A stretch of 64,000 nt of DNA from Allium sativum (GCA_030737875.1 CM060912.1:881849199-881913198); one strand, 5' to 3'; shown: positions 50,407 through 61,624, counted from the stretch's first letter. A program made the numbers and translations. Notes: generated by a model from the letters alone, not told the origin.

Positions 50407-50504
50407 GTCGACCCCCAGGTCGACACTATGGTCGACCTGGTCCTGGGTAGGTCGACTACATAGTCGACCCCCAGGTCGACCTGGTCCTGGGCGGGAAATT
50501 TCCC
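50407..50504 (-). promoter_or_regulatory. GTCGAC array and GGGAAATTTCCC palindrome in U3
   Basis: Six GTCGAC sites (50407, 50419, 50431, 50463, 50475 and 50451). Upstream in the minus sense is the perfect palindrome GGGAAATTTCCC at 50493-50504, part of GGGCGGGAAATTT, which contains the E2F-type core GCGGGAAA. The array sits 80-180 bp before the TATA box. Confidence 0.45.
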
Positions 50505-50758
50505 ACCCAGTCCATTCTGAGGTTTGAAATTCGAATTTTGAATTTAAATTGAGCTGTTTTGAACTTGAAAACTTCTGAAAACTTCGAAAGGTCATAACTT
50601 GGTCATACGGACTTCGATTTTGGAAAACTGGGACTCGTTTCCAAGCAGAGTTTCGAGACGAACGCAATGGCGCAACCCGTTTCCCTTGATTCTTATTTAA
50701 GAATTAATTCTACCTTGATTTATGGTTATTACACGTTATAAAAACACGGGTTGTTACA

Positions 50759-50775
50759 TTCTCCCCCCTTAAAGG
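50759..50775 (-). other. Polypurine tract of the truncated chromovirus
   Basis: The minus strand reads CCTTTAAGGGGGGAGAA directly before the LTR start TGTAACAACCCG, preceded by the conserved TTTCCGGGACGAAATC block. Confidence 0.8.
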
Positions 50776-51369
50776 ATTTCGTCCCGGAAATCTCTAAGTT
50801 AGGGAGGATGTGTCCTACCATCCAATCATCCATCTACTCAAAGCATCATCCACATGCAACCATTGTCCTTAAGAGATTTCTAGTACTGTATGAACATATG
50901 CAGAAAGTGTGTGTATATGTACCTATCTAATGCAAAAGATCAGGCGGTTACTGATTCAGTAAACCTCCTTAATGCAAAATATGCTAGTGTCATGAATCCA
51001 ACATGTATGCAAATTCCTAGCATAGTTCCTAATCTCTGCATGAGTGCACAAACATTCATTCATGTGCAACATCCAAGTGATAACATAACAAGTTCCATTC
51101 ATGTACAAGTATAAGCACTTATGCATACGCAACATGAAAATGTGACTGAGCCGATCTAGTGCCTGATGTGTGTCATGCATCCACTAGCAACCACTTGCAA
51201 CCATTTGCAAAAATCAACCATAACATGTTTCAATCACATGTTTACATCCATATGGTTCTACCTAAGGTTCTCAAGACAAGATCGAGAAGATAACAAGACA
51301 AACGTAGATATTAGAAGCATGACACGAAAAGGTTTTCAAGTTTATAGGAAAAAGAGATCGAGAATGTTC
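50776..51369 (-). other. 3' untranslated region between pol and PPT
   Basis: About 0.6 kb without coding. It is similar in layout to 61640-62186 of the second chromovirus (shared 'caaccacttgcaacca' and 'aggcggtcactgattcagt'-like text). Confidence 0.55.
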
Positions 51370-53564
51370 TCTCAAAAAGAAATGGGTAAAGCGCGCATAT
51401 CTTCTCTTCAGTTTCCCAAGTTGCGTCTTCTTGGGCTTCACTCCACTGCACTTTAACTAGCTTGACTTCTCGATTCCTTAGCTTCTTAATCTCCGTTCCT
51501 AAATACGAATCGGAACTCGCCTCAATGTTGCTTCTTTTTCCACTTCTACATCTTCAAGGATGCTTGGCTCAACCACTTCGGTGACTCATGCAAGCACTTC
51601 CGGAGATGTGAGACGTGAAAGACATTGTGTACTCCAGTTAACTTCTCTGGTAAGTCTACCTTATAGGCCATCCGTCCAATCCTCTCAGTGATGTGGAACG
51701 GTCCTATGAACCTTGGTGTTAGCTTTCCAACTGCCCCAAAACGAACTACATTGCGTAACAGAGAAACCTTTATAAAGACCATATCTCCGACTTCGAACTC
51801 TAGGTCTGTCCTTCTCTGGTCCGCACAAGATTTCTGTTTATCTTGGGTCGTTTTCATCCGTCTTCGTACCAACTCAATCTTCTCAAAAGTGTCTCTTATC
51901 ATATTAGGGCCAAGTATAAGCCTATTTGTCGTCTCCCACCAACAAGTTGGCGACTTGCACGGTCCTCCATACAGTGCTTCGAACGGTGCCATTCCGATGC
52001 TAGTTTGGTAACTGTTATTATATGCAAACTCCACGTGAGGAAGATGGTCTTCCCAAGTACCACCAAAGTCAAGAATGCATAGCCTCAGGAGATCTTCTAG
52101 TACCCTATTTACCCTTTCGGTTTGTCCATCCATCTGTGGGTGATAGGCCATGCTCAAGTTCAGTCGTGTTCCTATTGCTTCTTGCAGACTATTCCAAAAC
52201 TGGCTAGTGAAAATCGGGTCACGATCACTAACTATACTAGAAGGAACTCCATGCAACCGTACTATCTCTCGAAGGTAAATAGACGCTAGCCCTGATGCGG
52301 TCCTCTTGCTCTTCACCGGAATGAAGTGAGCACTTTTCGTAAGTCTATCAACTATGACCCATATGCTAGTATTTCCCTTCCTTGACCTAGGAAGTCCATC
52401 CACGAAATCCATCGAGATACTCTCCCATTTCCATTGTGGAACCTCCAAAGGATGCAATAGCCCCGCGGGCTTCTTCGACTCGGCCTTTACTTGTTGGCAC
52501 ACCATACACTTCAAGAACGAACTCTGCCACGTCCTTTTTCATTCCAGCCCAAAAGAAAATGCGTTTCATATCCCTGTACATCTTATCCCCTCCGGGATGT
52601 ATAGTCATCTTCGAGTGGTGCACCTCTTCGAGAACTCTCCTTACTAAGTCTCCCACTTGTGGGACACATAGCCTTCCATTGCGCCTTAGCCATCCCTTTT
52701 CATCTATGGTATACCTACTGAGGTGACTTGACGTCTCACCACTAATCAACTTGTTCATGATTTCGACTATCTATGGGTCTTCCTTCTGTGAAGTCCCTAC
52801 TTGATCTAGAAGTGTAGGTCTTAACTCAAGAGATGCTAACGTAGCAGTCAATGACTCAACAGCAAGTGTAAAATCAAAGGTTGCTATAAACTCAAGGCTT
52901 TTCCTTTCAACAAACAAGAGGCTCAAAGTCAACCTTTTTCTACTTAGCGCGTCCGCCACCACGTTACCCTTGCCAGGGGTATAAGCTATATCGAAGTCAT
53001 ATGATGCCAAGAATTCCATCCACCTGTGTTGTCTCAGATTCAAATCTTTCTGTGAGAAGAGGTACTTGAGCGATTTGTGGTCGGTATACAGCTCGAACCT
53101 CTCACCTAGAAGATAATGGCGCCAAGCTTTAAGTGCAAAAACAATCGTGGCCAACTCCAAGTCATGCGTGGGATAGTTTTCTCATGAACTTTAAGTTGTC
53201 TGCCACCGTAGCATATTACTCTTCCTTCTTGCATTAGGACAACGCCTAACCCCGTGCCGCACACATCTGTGTACACGGTAAACATCTTACCTCCATCGGG
53301 TAATGCCAAAATGGAGTTGTGGTGAGGGCTCTCTTAAGTCTCTGAAAAGCAGCGTTACACTCTAGATCCCATGCAAAAGCTAGGTTCTTCTTTGTTAACT
53401 TAGTAAGAGGGGCTGAAATCTTAGCGAAGTCCTTAATGAACTTCCTATAGTAGCCTGCCAAACCGAGAAAGCTCCTCACCTCCGTTGCATTCTTAGGAAT
53501 TTCCCAGTCCTGTACCGCAACTACCTTTGCGGGGTCCACGACTATGCCTTGCTTAGAAACTACA
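51370..53564 (-). pseudogene. Broken chromovirus pol: RT end, RNase H, integrase, chromodomain remnant
   Basis: Reading right to left, the RT thumb ([20 protein letters not shown]) leads to RNase H ([31 protein letters not shown]), the integrase zinc finger ([11 protein letters not shown]…CMVC), the integrase core ([31 protein letters not shown]) and a chromodomain-like tail ([10 protein letters not shown]…DATWETE). Damage includes a 1-nt loss near 53179, an in-frame TAG at 52773-52771 where the intact copy has Gln, a frameshift near 52503 just before the CMVC cysteines, and frameshifts near 51580 and 51485. The RT core, protease and gag are absent. It is clearly the same lineage as the copy at 62187-64000. 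Confidence 0.9.
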
Positions 53565-53609
53565 TGCCAAACCGAGAAAGTCTTTGTTAACTTAGTCATG
53601 AACTTTAAG
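53565..53609. repeat. Templated filler at the truncation joint
   Basis: 53565-53580 copies 53456-53471 (TGCCAAACCGAGAAAG). 53581-53596 copies 53389-53404 (TCTTTGTTAACTTAGT). 53595-53609 then matches the TCATGAACTTTAAG at 53182-53195. All are direct copies taken from within 400 bp of the break. Confidence 0.8.
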
Positions 53610-55063
53610 GGATACGACTAATGTTTTACGGGTAGTATGCAACCTCTTTTGCTAGAAGTTCAGTAAATTGAACTAATATATATCTATGATCAAACCCTTG
53701 AGATAGTCAATTTCATAAAATACACTCTAGTCGTTAAATATTTTGGAAATCAAATCAGATTTTATTGTTGAAAAATGATGAGAATGATGACCTCGGTTAT
53801 GGAAATACTGGCCAAACACAACAATCAGGCAACAATAACTATAGAAATTCAAAATATTGTACAAGTCGTTGCCCCTACAGAAGATTTTTACAAGCAATTT
53901 CTATATTTTTTCTTTACAGCAGAGCACCTGTAGAGTTCAGAAAATATTACTGTGGGGTATGGCAGTCCATCCAGAAAAAATTGGGCAGCATCAATGAATG
54001 AAATCCCGTTGTTTGCACTTCGCTTTACTTTTGGAATCCTAATTTGCTTGCTTGTACTCCTTACTTTGATCTTTCTCCCATTGGCCTGGTAACTGATTTT
54101 TTTTAAATGAAGCACTAAGTTCACAAAGTGGAAATAAAAAAATAAGTAAATAAAGAGAACAATTGAATGATTGATGAGCTTAACCTATGAGACCAAGTAG
54201 CAAACAGTAACCGTGACCCAAGGCAACAATTAAATTCTCAAGGATTCACTACTCTGAAATAAAACGCAATACAATTCTAAAACAAATCCTCAAATTAATC
54301 TCCGCTGGTTTATTTACTTTCTCACCCTAGTCACGAGTTTAGAAATAAATCTCACACCCCAAAACAATGGGAAAACCAAATGCAATAATAAAAGAACACA
54401 CTCCCGTATTTGGTTTTCCAAAAAGTCAGCAAGTCCCCAAAAATAAAAACGCGCCTCCTTATTATAAATCCAAACATATAAAACAAAGTTCTCAGAATGG
54501 CTTTTCGTTTTCTTCTACAGCCCAAAAATAAACTCACTTCCCTTCTAAAAATGGCAATTGAACCTACAAATCAACTCACGCTCCAAAAGAAAATTCGACC
54601 CGAAATAAATGGAAAGAAGTAGCCCCTTTTCTCTCTCTGTTTTTCAATCGAAAATGATTTTCGATTTCGGGTTCAAATTCAGGTTTCAGGTGTGAGTTCG
54701 ATCGGGTTTTAAATTCGAATCGGGGTTGAGGTTTTGAGAAAGCGACGGTTGTCTGAGGGTTTGTGGGATTTCGGATCTGATATTGGGGTTCATGACCGAT
54801 CAGTAGATGATGATTGGAGGAGGGTTGAGTTCGGTGTTAGGGATGTTCGAAGGGGTTTTGAATGATTTGTGGGGTGAACGAATTTGGGTTGAGGGATGGC
54901 GTGCTTTTGTTTGTCAGCGGAGAAGGGCGTGATGATGAACTGTTGTGCGATTTGGCTTAAACGTGGGTTGGATTTCAGGAGGTGGCAGAGAGCGGTTTGC
55001 TTAGAGTTGGATAAGATGGTCAGAGCTGTACGAATTTGAGGAACTGTGAAGGAGCAGGTTTGG
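53610..55063. other. Unassigned DNA between the truncated chromovirus and LTR B
   Basis: No gene was recognised. A 78-codon minus frame at 54124-53888 (containing GISFIDAAQFFLDGLPYP) is less repetitive than its surroundings and could be an exon fragment, but no family was identified. 54120-54560 resembles untranslated retroelement DNA (AAATTCTCAAGGATTCACTAC). 54700-55060 is G-rich on the plus strand with no supported product. Confidence 0.35.
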
Positions 55064-56058
55064 TGAGATGACCCCAAACCCCGTACTGACGGTGGCAAGG
55101 GTAATCCTTGGAATATAACACATAAACAGATAATAGCAGAACATAGTTAAATAAGTACACCAGATAATGTACAAATAATACACTGAATAAACGTAATCAT
55201 CAGAGTTACACAGAATACAGGATCATACTTAGTACAAATACAGTTTAGCTATACATAAATGTCTACAGCGGAAACAAACGTAATATGTACAATAGGAGCT
55301 GAACAACATAAAAAGAGATAAATGATAGAATCCATCTTCAGCTCCCGCTATCCAGAAAGAGCCAGCTAAACCTGAATACAAGGCTGCCCATGTAGAAAAA
55401 GGGGCACCCGAGTTTGAAAGTGAAACAAACTACGAGTCAGTCATGGGACTGGTATGAGAGATCTACTCAACACATTCAAAATAAGGCTAACCATAGGACC
55501 ACGCCACTTTCGTGGAACGGGTTTACTCCATTGGATTGCCAGTGCTTTAAAACAAATCATTCTTTTAAAACATCGCAATGCTTTTTATAAAAATGAAGCC
55601 ATTATAAGACTCAGTTCCCATCACATAATGCAACGCAAACTGGAGGATAGAGTTTTACCTTATTATTGCCAAAATATGCTTGATACGAATAAAACAGAAG
55701 CATTTGATATTATTACTAGTGGTTATAAGTGTCAAAAACAATTTCAATCATAACTATCAATCATAGACGGCATGGGTACCATATATCATGTCGCCATAAA
55801 TATATATATACAATCGAAACCGCACAGTCACGTATTTGGAAATTGGATTTCCTTCATGAACCAAGGCAAAAGATAGTCCTTACCGACTTCGAGACAATCT
55901 AGCCTACCATGTCTCAGGAACAGGCGCAACTGCCTCCTGGATCGTCAGGGCCGGTCCACCAATGTGGATTATTATGCCTGAACAATACATCTCCCTGCCC
56001 TATGGGGCGCAAATGATCCAACGAATGACTCCATTAGACCCGGATCGTCCGATCTAAC

Positions 56059-56070
56059 CGAGGCGCCTCG
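56059..56070 (-). promoter_or_regulatory. Conserved CGAGGCGCCTCG palindrome
   Basis: Twelve-bp palindrome in LTR B, at the same position as in LTR A (21701-21712). Confidence 0.5.
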
Positions 56071-58222
56071 CAACAGTAACAACCACATAAGTAAAATGTC
56101 ATGCCATGTAAAAACACCGACACAACTCCTAGCTAGAAAGAAACGCATTCCCTCCCTGAGGTCCTTCTCCCGTTTCTAGTTCATACCGGGGTGTGAGGTT
56201 CGCGAATTTACTTTATATGCAAAGCTATGCCACACAGGCGGTGCTTTGATCATCACCACAAGACTTTGCTTTTCAACAAAAGCCCTGATCATTTGCCACT
56301 TATGCATGCCACACTAGCAATTCCTGCCATGCGACTGATGTCCATCGATATACAAGCTCTGAACTCGTGCGTTTCAGAGAAGGGCGTTAAGCAAAAGAAT
56401 AAATTCTCCGCCGCCAAACAGATGTATATTTAATAGAGTTCAATCAACACAGAATAAAATCCAATGTCAGACACACTATCCATTTACAAGTCCGTTCTGG
56501 GTCTGAATGAAACCGGAGGCACTATATACCTCGCAAACCCATCGATCACCACGTACGTCTGGACGATCACCACTCATTATCCATATTTCGGAACGCCTCC
56601 CAATCAGGACCTCGATTACCATCCAAACGAGGTGAAGATCTCCGGTCTTCAACCACCGTCTTCATCTTCGATTTCTTATCGTCGATCCAGTTATTCATAA
56701 TGGGATAAACTCAGTCTTTCTGAGCAACTCGCGTATATAATAAACAAGTGCAACACTAACATACATACGCATCAATTTCAATTCATTAGTCACTAACCGT
56801 CAACCAGTAAGAGAGCGATTTCCCAAATATTAACCCCGAAGGCCGAAACCAACATCAGATCAATACCCAAGAAACCATTCGACTTGGCCAACCTTCAGTT
56901 AATTTCTAAATTTCACATCCATATCGTTTATAATATTTTATAACGGTTTATCGCTATTTTTATTTATTTTAAAATAGCCAATTTATTCAAAACGACGCTT
57001 CGGGCCATAACGCGACCGTGGCGCTATTTTTCTTCAGATTTTATTTACACATATATGAAAATCTAACCGTTGGATCTTCAAAAATTTATATCATTAGAAA
57101 TATCTTTTCAAAACGAATCCAACGGTTCCAGTTCCGGGAAAATCTGATGGTCGGATCTCCCGGTATAATCGTTTGAAGTTTCGATTTCAAAATACGAACT
57201 ACAGCGTCGTTATTCGATTAAATATAATTATAATTATATATATATATATAATCGATTCTGGCGCTGTTTTTCTTCAGATTTGAATTAAACATTCCAGACA
57301 ATTCAACCATTGGATTTTTACAAAGTTGGTGCCGCTGGAAAGATTTTTCCAAAGCGAACCCAACTGTTGCGGTTTCGGGAAAATCCGTTGGTCGGATCTC
57401 CCGCAATAATCGTTTGAAATCACGTTTTCAAAATACGAACTACAGCGTCATTATTCGATATATTTCAATTCTATTTATGTATATATATCGATCCTTCGAT
57501 TTCAAAACTATATAACTTTCATACTTTTGATAAAAATGATATTTTTATCTAACAGTTTTCTATTTCAACACTTCACTATTTTTAACAATTCACGTATGCA
57601 ATAAAAATGTGATTTTTATTGTAAAACAATTCATTTCAAAACAATATTATTTTATATAGTTCGTATAGTTAATAAAAATAGGATTTTTATTATAAAACAA
57701 TTTCTTTCAAAGGGAGATTATTTTATATAGTTCGTATAGGTAATAAAAATGTAATTTTTATATTTAAAACACGAACACCGTTGAACATATGAATTTCTAT
57801 CCAACGAATGAATATCGACTCAACACATGAAGGTTTTCTATTCAATGAATAAATATAGTTTCAAAAAATGGAAATAATTCAAAAACATGAATATTACTCA
57901 AAATTTCGGCAGCATAACGGCAGGGTTGTTAAAACCGGGACCGTCCCTAGTACGGCTCCTCGCTCTACCTTAAAACCTCGCGGTATTTGACAATGGGGAA
58001 TCATGCATCTAGTTCGCACGCAGGCGGCATGTATATTTATTTCATTTCCACAAACTAATCCTATGTGGTTTCAACCAAACATTTCTCAACCACGAACGGG
58101 TATTTTTCAACCACAACCAATCAATATCAACCACAAACAATCCCAATCAACCATTCGCTATCAATCAATTTTCACACCAATCACAACCAATAAATATCAT
58201 CCATGGTTTGTGGACGAGGGGC

Positions 58223-58223
<1 letters not shown>

Positions 58224-58264
<41 letters not shown>
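58224..58264. repeat. (TA)n microsatellite in LTR B
   Basis: About 20 TA units; LTR A has only about 7 at the corresponding place (24350). Confidence 0.85.
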
Positions 58265-58266
<2 letters not shown>

Positions 58267-59504
58267 CAATTCACTTCTATTTTAGCACATATATAATTTT
58301 TACAACGCATATATAACTTATACATCGAACGTACAACTTATACAACGCTTATACATGAGGTGTATGAAACACCCCACCTCCGTTAGGGTCACTCTCAAAG
58401 GGAATGCCCTAATTTTGGTGGAGGTTTATAAGTACAAGTCACAGATATACAAGACAGATATAAGAACACATATTTGTAAACAGCGGAAGAACAACAAACT
58501 TTTATTTCATAAAGTCAAATACGTGTTACAACCGCATCCTTTCCAAAAACATAACATAACACTTTTATAATCTGTCTTGAATACATTATTTAAAGAAGCA
58601 TAAATAAAACATAGATAAACTGCAAAAGCCCCATAGTGGATTGTCCAAAGCCATAGTTCAAAACAGGAAAGTCTAAGCAATACATTTCTCTTCTTCAAGC
58701 TGGATGTTGAGGTTGATCAAGCTGCTGTGTTCCCTCCCTGAGGACCTGGGGGGGGGGGGGGAACGGAAGAAAGAAGACGAAAGAAAAGTAGAGTCAGACA
58801 TAAAGCCTGAGTAAGTCTAGTACTATTTTGTCTATGAATAAAGAACTGGATATGATAAGTATAAACAAGAAGTGGGCAAACACAATAAACTTGGTTAAGT
58901 TGTCTAGGGTCGAATATACTATCGTACCCCATGTTAATCTATGAACCCATATAAACTAGTTTCCAATTTGCACCCCATAATCAGGGTGATGTGATCCATT
59001 CTATGATGATCGGCTCCTACTCGCATAGTTACATGTGTCTTACGGCCCCCGATGTCTGTAGTTACCTATGCTGGTCCCACCATGGGGTGTATCAAGTCCC
59101 ATAGTGGCAACCCGACACAACCTTAGAGTGCACAGGTATGCTACTGGTGCCCAGTGCTTTATTTTTCTGCGCCGGAGTGCGTGCACGCTCGCACACCGTT
59201 AGAACCTACAATGCTACACCACCGCCGTCGCCTTGACCTCTTACAATCAGCCCAGTAATCATGCCCCACCCTGCCTAGTTTCAGGGTATCATGATACACC
59301 TTTTAGGGTTACTGCTGAAAAGGGTCCCCCGTTACTAGGTTTTCTATCTCTAGCCAACATGCTAAGTTGGTTAAGTGTTTCTAACCTAACCCCCACCAGT
59401 CCGTTTAGTTTAGCATGTTCCATTTTGATTAAGTCTTTAGTCCACTTAATCCTAACAATCCTGACTCAGCCTTAATTGTCTTATTAAGGCCCTGACCTCT
59501 CACA

Positions 59505-59575
59505 TTAGACAGGTATTGTTGTGGCTGCCTGTTGCCGGTTGGTTCCGGGCAGTCTTACGCCACAACTCAGTCTAA
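59505..59575 (-). repeat. LTR hairpin 5
   Basis: Outer arms TTAGAC (59505) and GTCTAA (59570). Inner arms GTTGTGGC (59518) and GCCACAAC (59559), all perfectly paired. The loop holds GCCGGTTGGTTCCGGGCAG. Confidence 0.65.
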
Positions 59576-59614
59576 CCTCGGGTCCTTGCTGGGCTCCATG
59601 TTTAACCTCCCACA

Positions 59615-59686
59615 TTGGATAGGTATTGTTGTGACTACTGGACAGCCGGGCGGTTCCGGGCAGGTTTACATCACAACTCAATCCAA
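59615..59686 (-). repeat. LTR hairpin 6
   Basis: Outer arms TTGGAT (59615) and ATCCAA (59681). Inner arms GTTGTGA (59628) and TCACAAC (59671), all perfectly paired. The loop holds GCCGGGCGGTTCCGGGCAG. Confidence 0.65.
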
Positions 59687-61105
59687 CCTCGGGTTAAACA
59701 CATCGTATGTTCTACATTTACATATCTTGTCATTCTTCTTTATTTATATGTAAATATTTGCGGCCCATTATTAAGTTAATGGTGTAAAGATTACACCAAT
59801 CACGGGCCCAACCCATACTTGAATTTGGGCCCTTCTATTTTATATTTTCATTCATTAATTTATTTTAACCCAACGTTATTTTCCCCCGTTTTACACGTCC
59901 GTTTATATATATTGGGCTTAGCCTTTTTAAAGCCCAATTTTGCCATGCGAAAAGGGGAGGCTTATGGCGTATACATAAAGAGGGGAAGGTGAGCGCATGA
60001 ACTTGCAATACGACGTTGGAAATACAAAATAGAAATTAGTGTACTTGCATAGTGGTAACATAGGTGACATGAATCAAAGCATGTGAACTTGCATAGGTTT
60101 AACTACAACATGAACCTATATTCTTATTTAGGCATAACGTCAAACATAAGCATGTCATAAATATTCCTAGCATAAGCATAGCATAATGTCAAACATAAGC
60201 ATGGCATAAATACTTTTAGCATAAACTCGGCATAAACATAAACAAGTCAGGTTCATAAGGTTTCTACATGTTTACAAAGGGGATACTTTGTTACTAACAC
60301 AAAAGCATAGTTCAACTTAATCATGGTTTAAGTCTAATCACATAACGATGGTATAATTATACTTATGCATAAATATTTCTAAACATGGTGTTTGCTTTAA
60401 ACTTGCAAAAAGGGATTTTTGAGTCTAACCTAGCCATGTCTCACATATGTCATCATATAATTCTTGTAAACAAGATAGACTTAATCATGGATTTCAATTA
60501 TGCCAAATATCATTCATAGCCTAGCCATATTCATAAGTTTGCAAAAGCATGACTTAATACATGGATTATGGTGTCAAAATTCCAACATAGTTTCATATGA
60601 ACTATAACAACCAAACTTGTTTCAATTACTTGCAAAATGATTTATGCACAAAATATACATCATGACGACATAATAACAAAGCCCCAAACTTGCATGAATT
60701 TCACTCAACTACATACATGTAGCTTCAACATAGATTACATAATTTGCGCAATATTCCAAACGTATATTTGCATAGAACTACCGCATGTAGTTCTTTATAA
60801 TGAATAACATAATTTTGCACAAATATGTATTACTTTATTATCCCAATTCAAGCATACAAATCAATACAGTTGTTTATTCATACCAAAGTAATACTCTACT
60901 TACAATGGTTGCAGCGAATTCTCAAATTAAGAGATATGATTCCTTTGTTGAATTGATTGGCTTTAGGTTGCCTGAATTGCTTTAGGCTTTAGAACTTTCT
61001 TCCTAATTCTCTCTCTAGTTGGCGGCTACTCTTAGTCGTTCCTCAGCAACATGGCGGCTATGCTCTTAATTTTGAATGAATAGATTAGGGTTTAGTCTAG
61101 GGTTG

Positions 61106-61113
61106 TTTATATA
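61106..61113 (-). promoter_or_regulatory. TATA box of the second chromovirus LTR
   Basis: Minus-strand TATATAAA in the context CCTCTATATAAACAACCC, about 510 bp into the LTR. Confidence 0.5.
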
Positions 61114-61279
61114 GAGGTTAGGAATTGATTAGGACCCTTGATGTTGCTTGGATTGATCATAGCCATTCATTAGATAGAGAGACCAATTAGAACTTGCCAC
61201 CTAGCCCTAGTGACAAAGCAGACCACAGAAATTCGACCAAACACAGACCTGGCCAGCCAGGTTGACTGGGCTCGACCAG

Positions 61280-61382
61280 GTCGACACCCCTGTCGACAGG
61301 GCTGTCGACAGCCCTGTCGACATGGGTAGCCCAGGTCGACAGCCCAGTCGACCTGGGTGGCCTTGGCGGGTGTTTATCCGCC
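61280..61382 (-). promoter_or_regulatory. GTCGAC array and GGCGG/CCGCC palindrome in U3
   Basis: GTCGAC occurs at 61280, 61292, 61304, 61316, 61335 and 61347, several as GCTGTCGACAGC-like larger palindromes. The palindrome at 61365-61382 has GGCGG and CCGCC arms. Confidence 0.45.
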
Positions 61383-61624
61383 CTGGCCCATTGGGCCCCA
61401 TTTTCGAATTATTTTATTCCGTTTGAATTTTAAATTTAATTCAAAACTTCCGAAGGCCATATCTTCCTCATACGGACTCCGTTTTTCGAAAACTTGGACT
61501 CTATTTCGCGTATTTTTCCGAGACGAACGCAATAGCGTATCCCGTTTCCCTTAGTTCTTTGATTTGAATTTGATTATACCTTAATTCATGAATTTCACAG
61601 TTATAGAATTCTCGGGGTGTTACA

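Larger units (their letters stand above)
48243..50758 (-). repeat. 3' LTR of the truncated chromovirus (2516 bp)
   Basis: Ends are TGTAACACCCCACC (left) and CGGGTTGTTACA (right). It contains a G run of about 12 at 48603 next to CTCCCTGAGAACCT, two hairpins (49476-49657), a TATA box (minus, 50324-50317), and upstream of that the GTCGAC array and GGGAAATTTCCC palindrome (50407-50504). Confidence 0.85.
48243..53564 (-). mobile_element. 5'-truncated chromovirus (Ty3/gypsy)
   Basis: The 3' LTR (48243-50758) is followed to the right by a PPT and the 3' half of pol on the minus strand. Sequence stops matching pol at 53564, inside RT, so gag, protease, most of RT and the 5' LTR are missing. The predicted left target flank is gcggt (48238-48242); no partner was found. 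The deletion joint carries short copies of nearby pol sequence (53565-53609). Frameshifts and stops show it is old or inactive. Confidence 0.85.
55064..58364 (-). mobile_element. LTR B, sister of LTR A, interrupted by the second chromovirus
   Basis: It starts TGAGATGACCCCAAAC and follows LTR A (20705 to about 24465) block by block: GGGGCACCC (55404), CGAGGCGCCTCG (56059-56070), duplicated CGGTCGGATCTCCCG module (about 57150 and 57390), GGCAGCATAACGGCAGGG (57908), GTGGACGAGGGGCG (58209). It stops at GAGGTGTA where the LTR at 58365 begins; the continuation would lie beyond the window. It lacks the internal-type insert that LTR A carries. The left flank is tttgg and there is no primer site beside it, so it is a solo or truncated LTR. 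Confidence 0.85.
58365..61624 (-). repeat. 3' LTR of the second chromovirus (3260 bp)
   Basis: Ends are TGAAACACCCCACC (left, a variant of TGTAACACCCC) and CGGGGTGTTACA (right). It carries a G run at 58749-58762 beside CTCCCTGAGGACCT, hairpins 5 and 6 (59505-59686), a TATA box (61113-61106), six GTCGAC sites (61280-61352) and the GGCGG…CCGCC palindrome (61365-61382). About 59880-61080 is extra relative to the 2.5-kb LTR of the truncated copy and is AT-rich, with repeated AGCATAAGCATGGCATAA-like text (60140-60240). Confidence 0.85.

Noticed and set aside
51688..52726. Plus-strand ORFs across the pol regions (also 52354-52647, 62357-63465)
   Set aside because: Antisense shadows of the minus-strand integrase and RNase H reading frames.
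53888..54124. 78-codon minus ORF as a host exon
   Set aside because: No recognisable domain, and splice sites around it are not convincing. Kept only as a remark on the interval.
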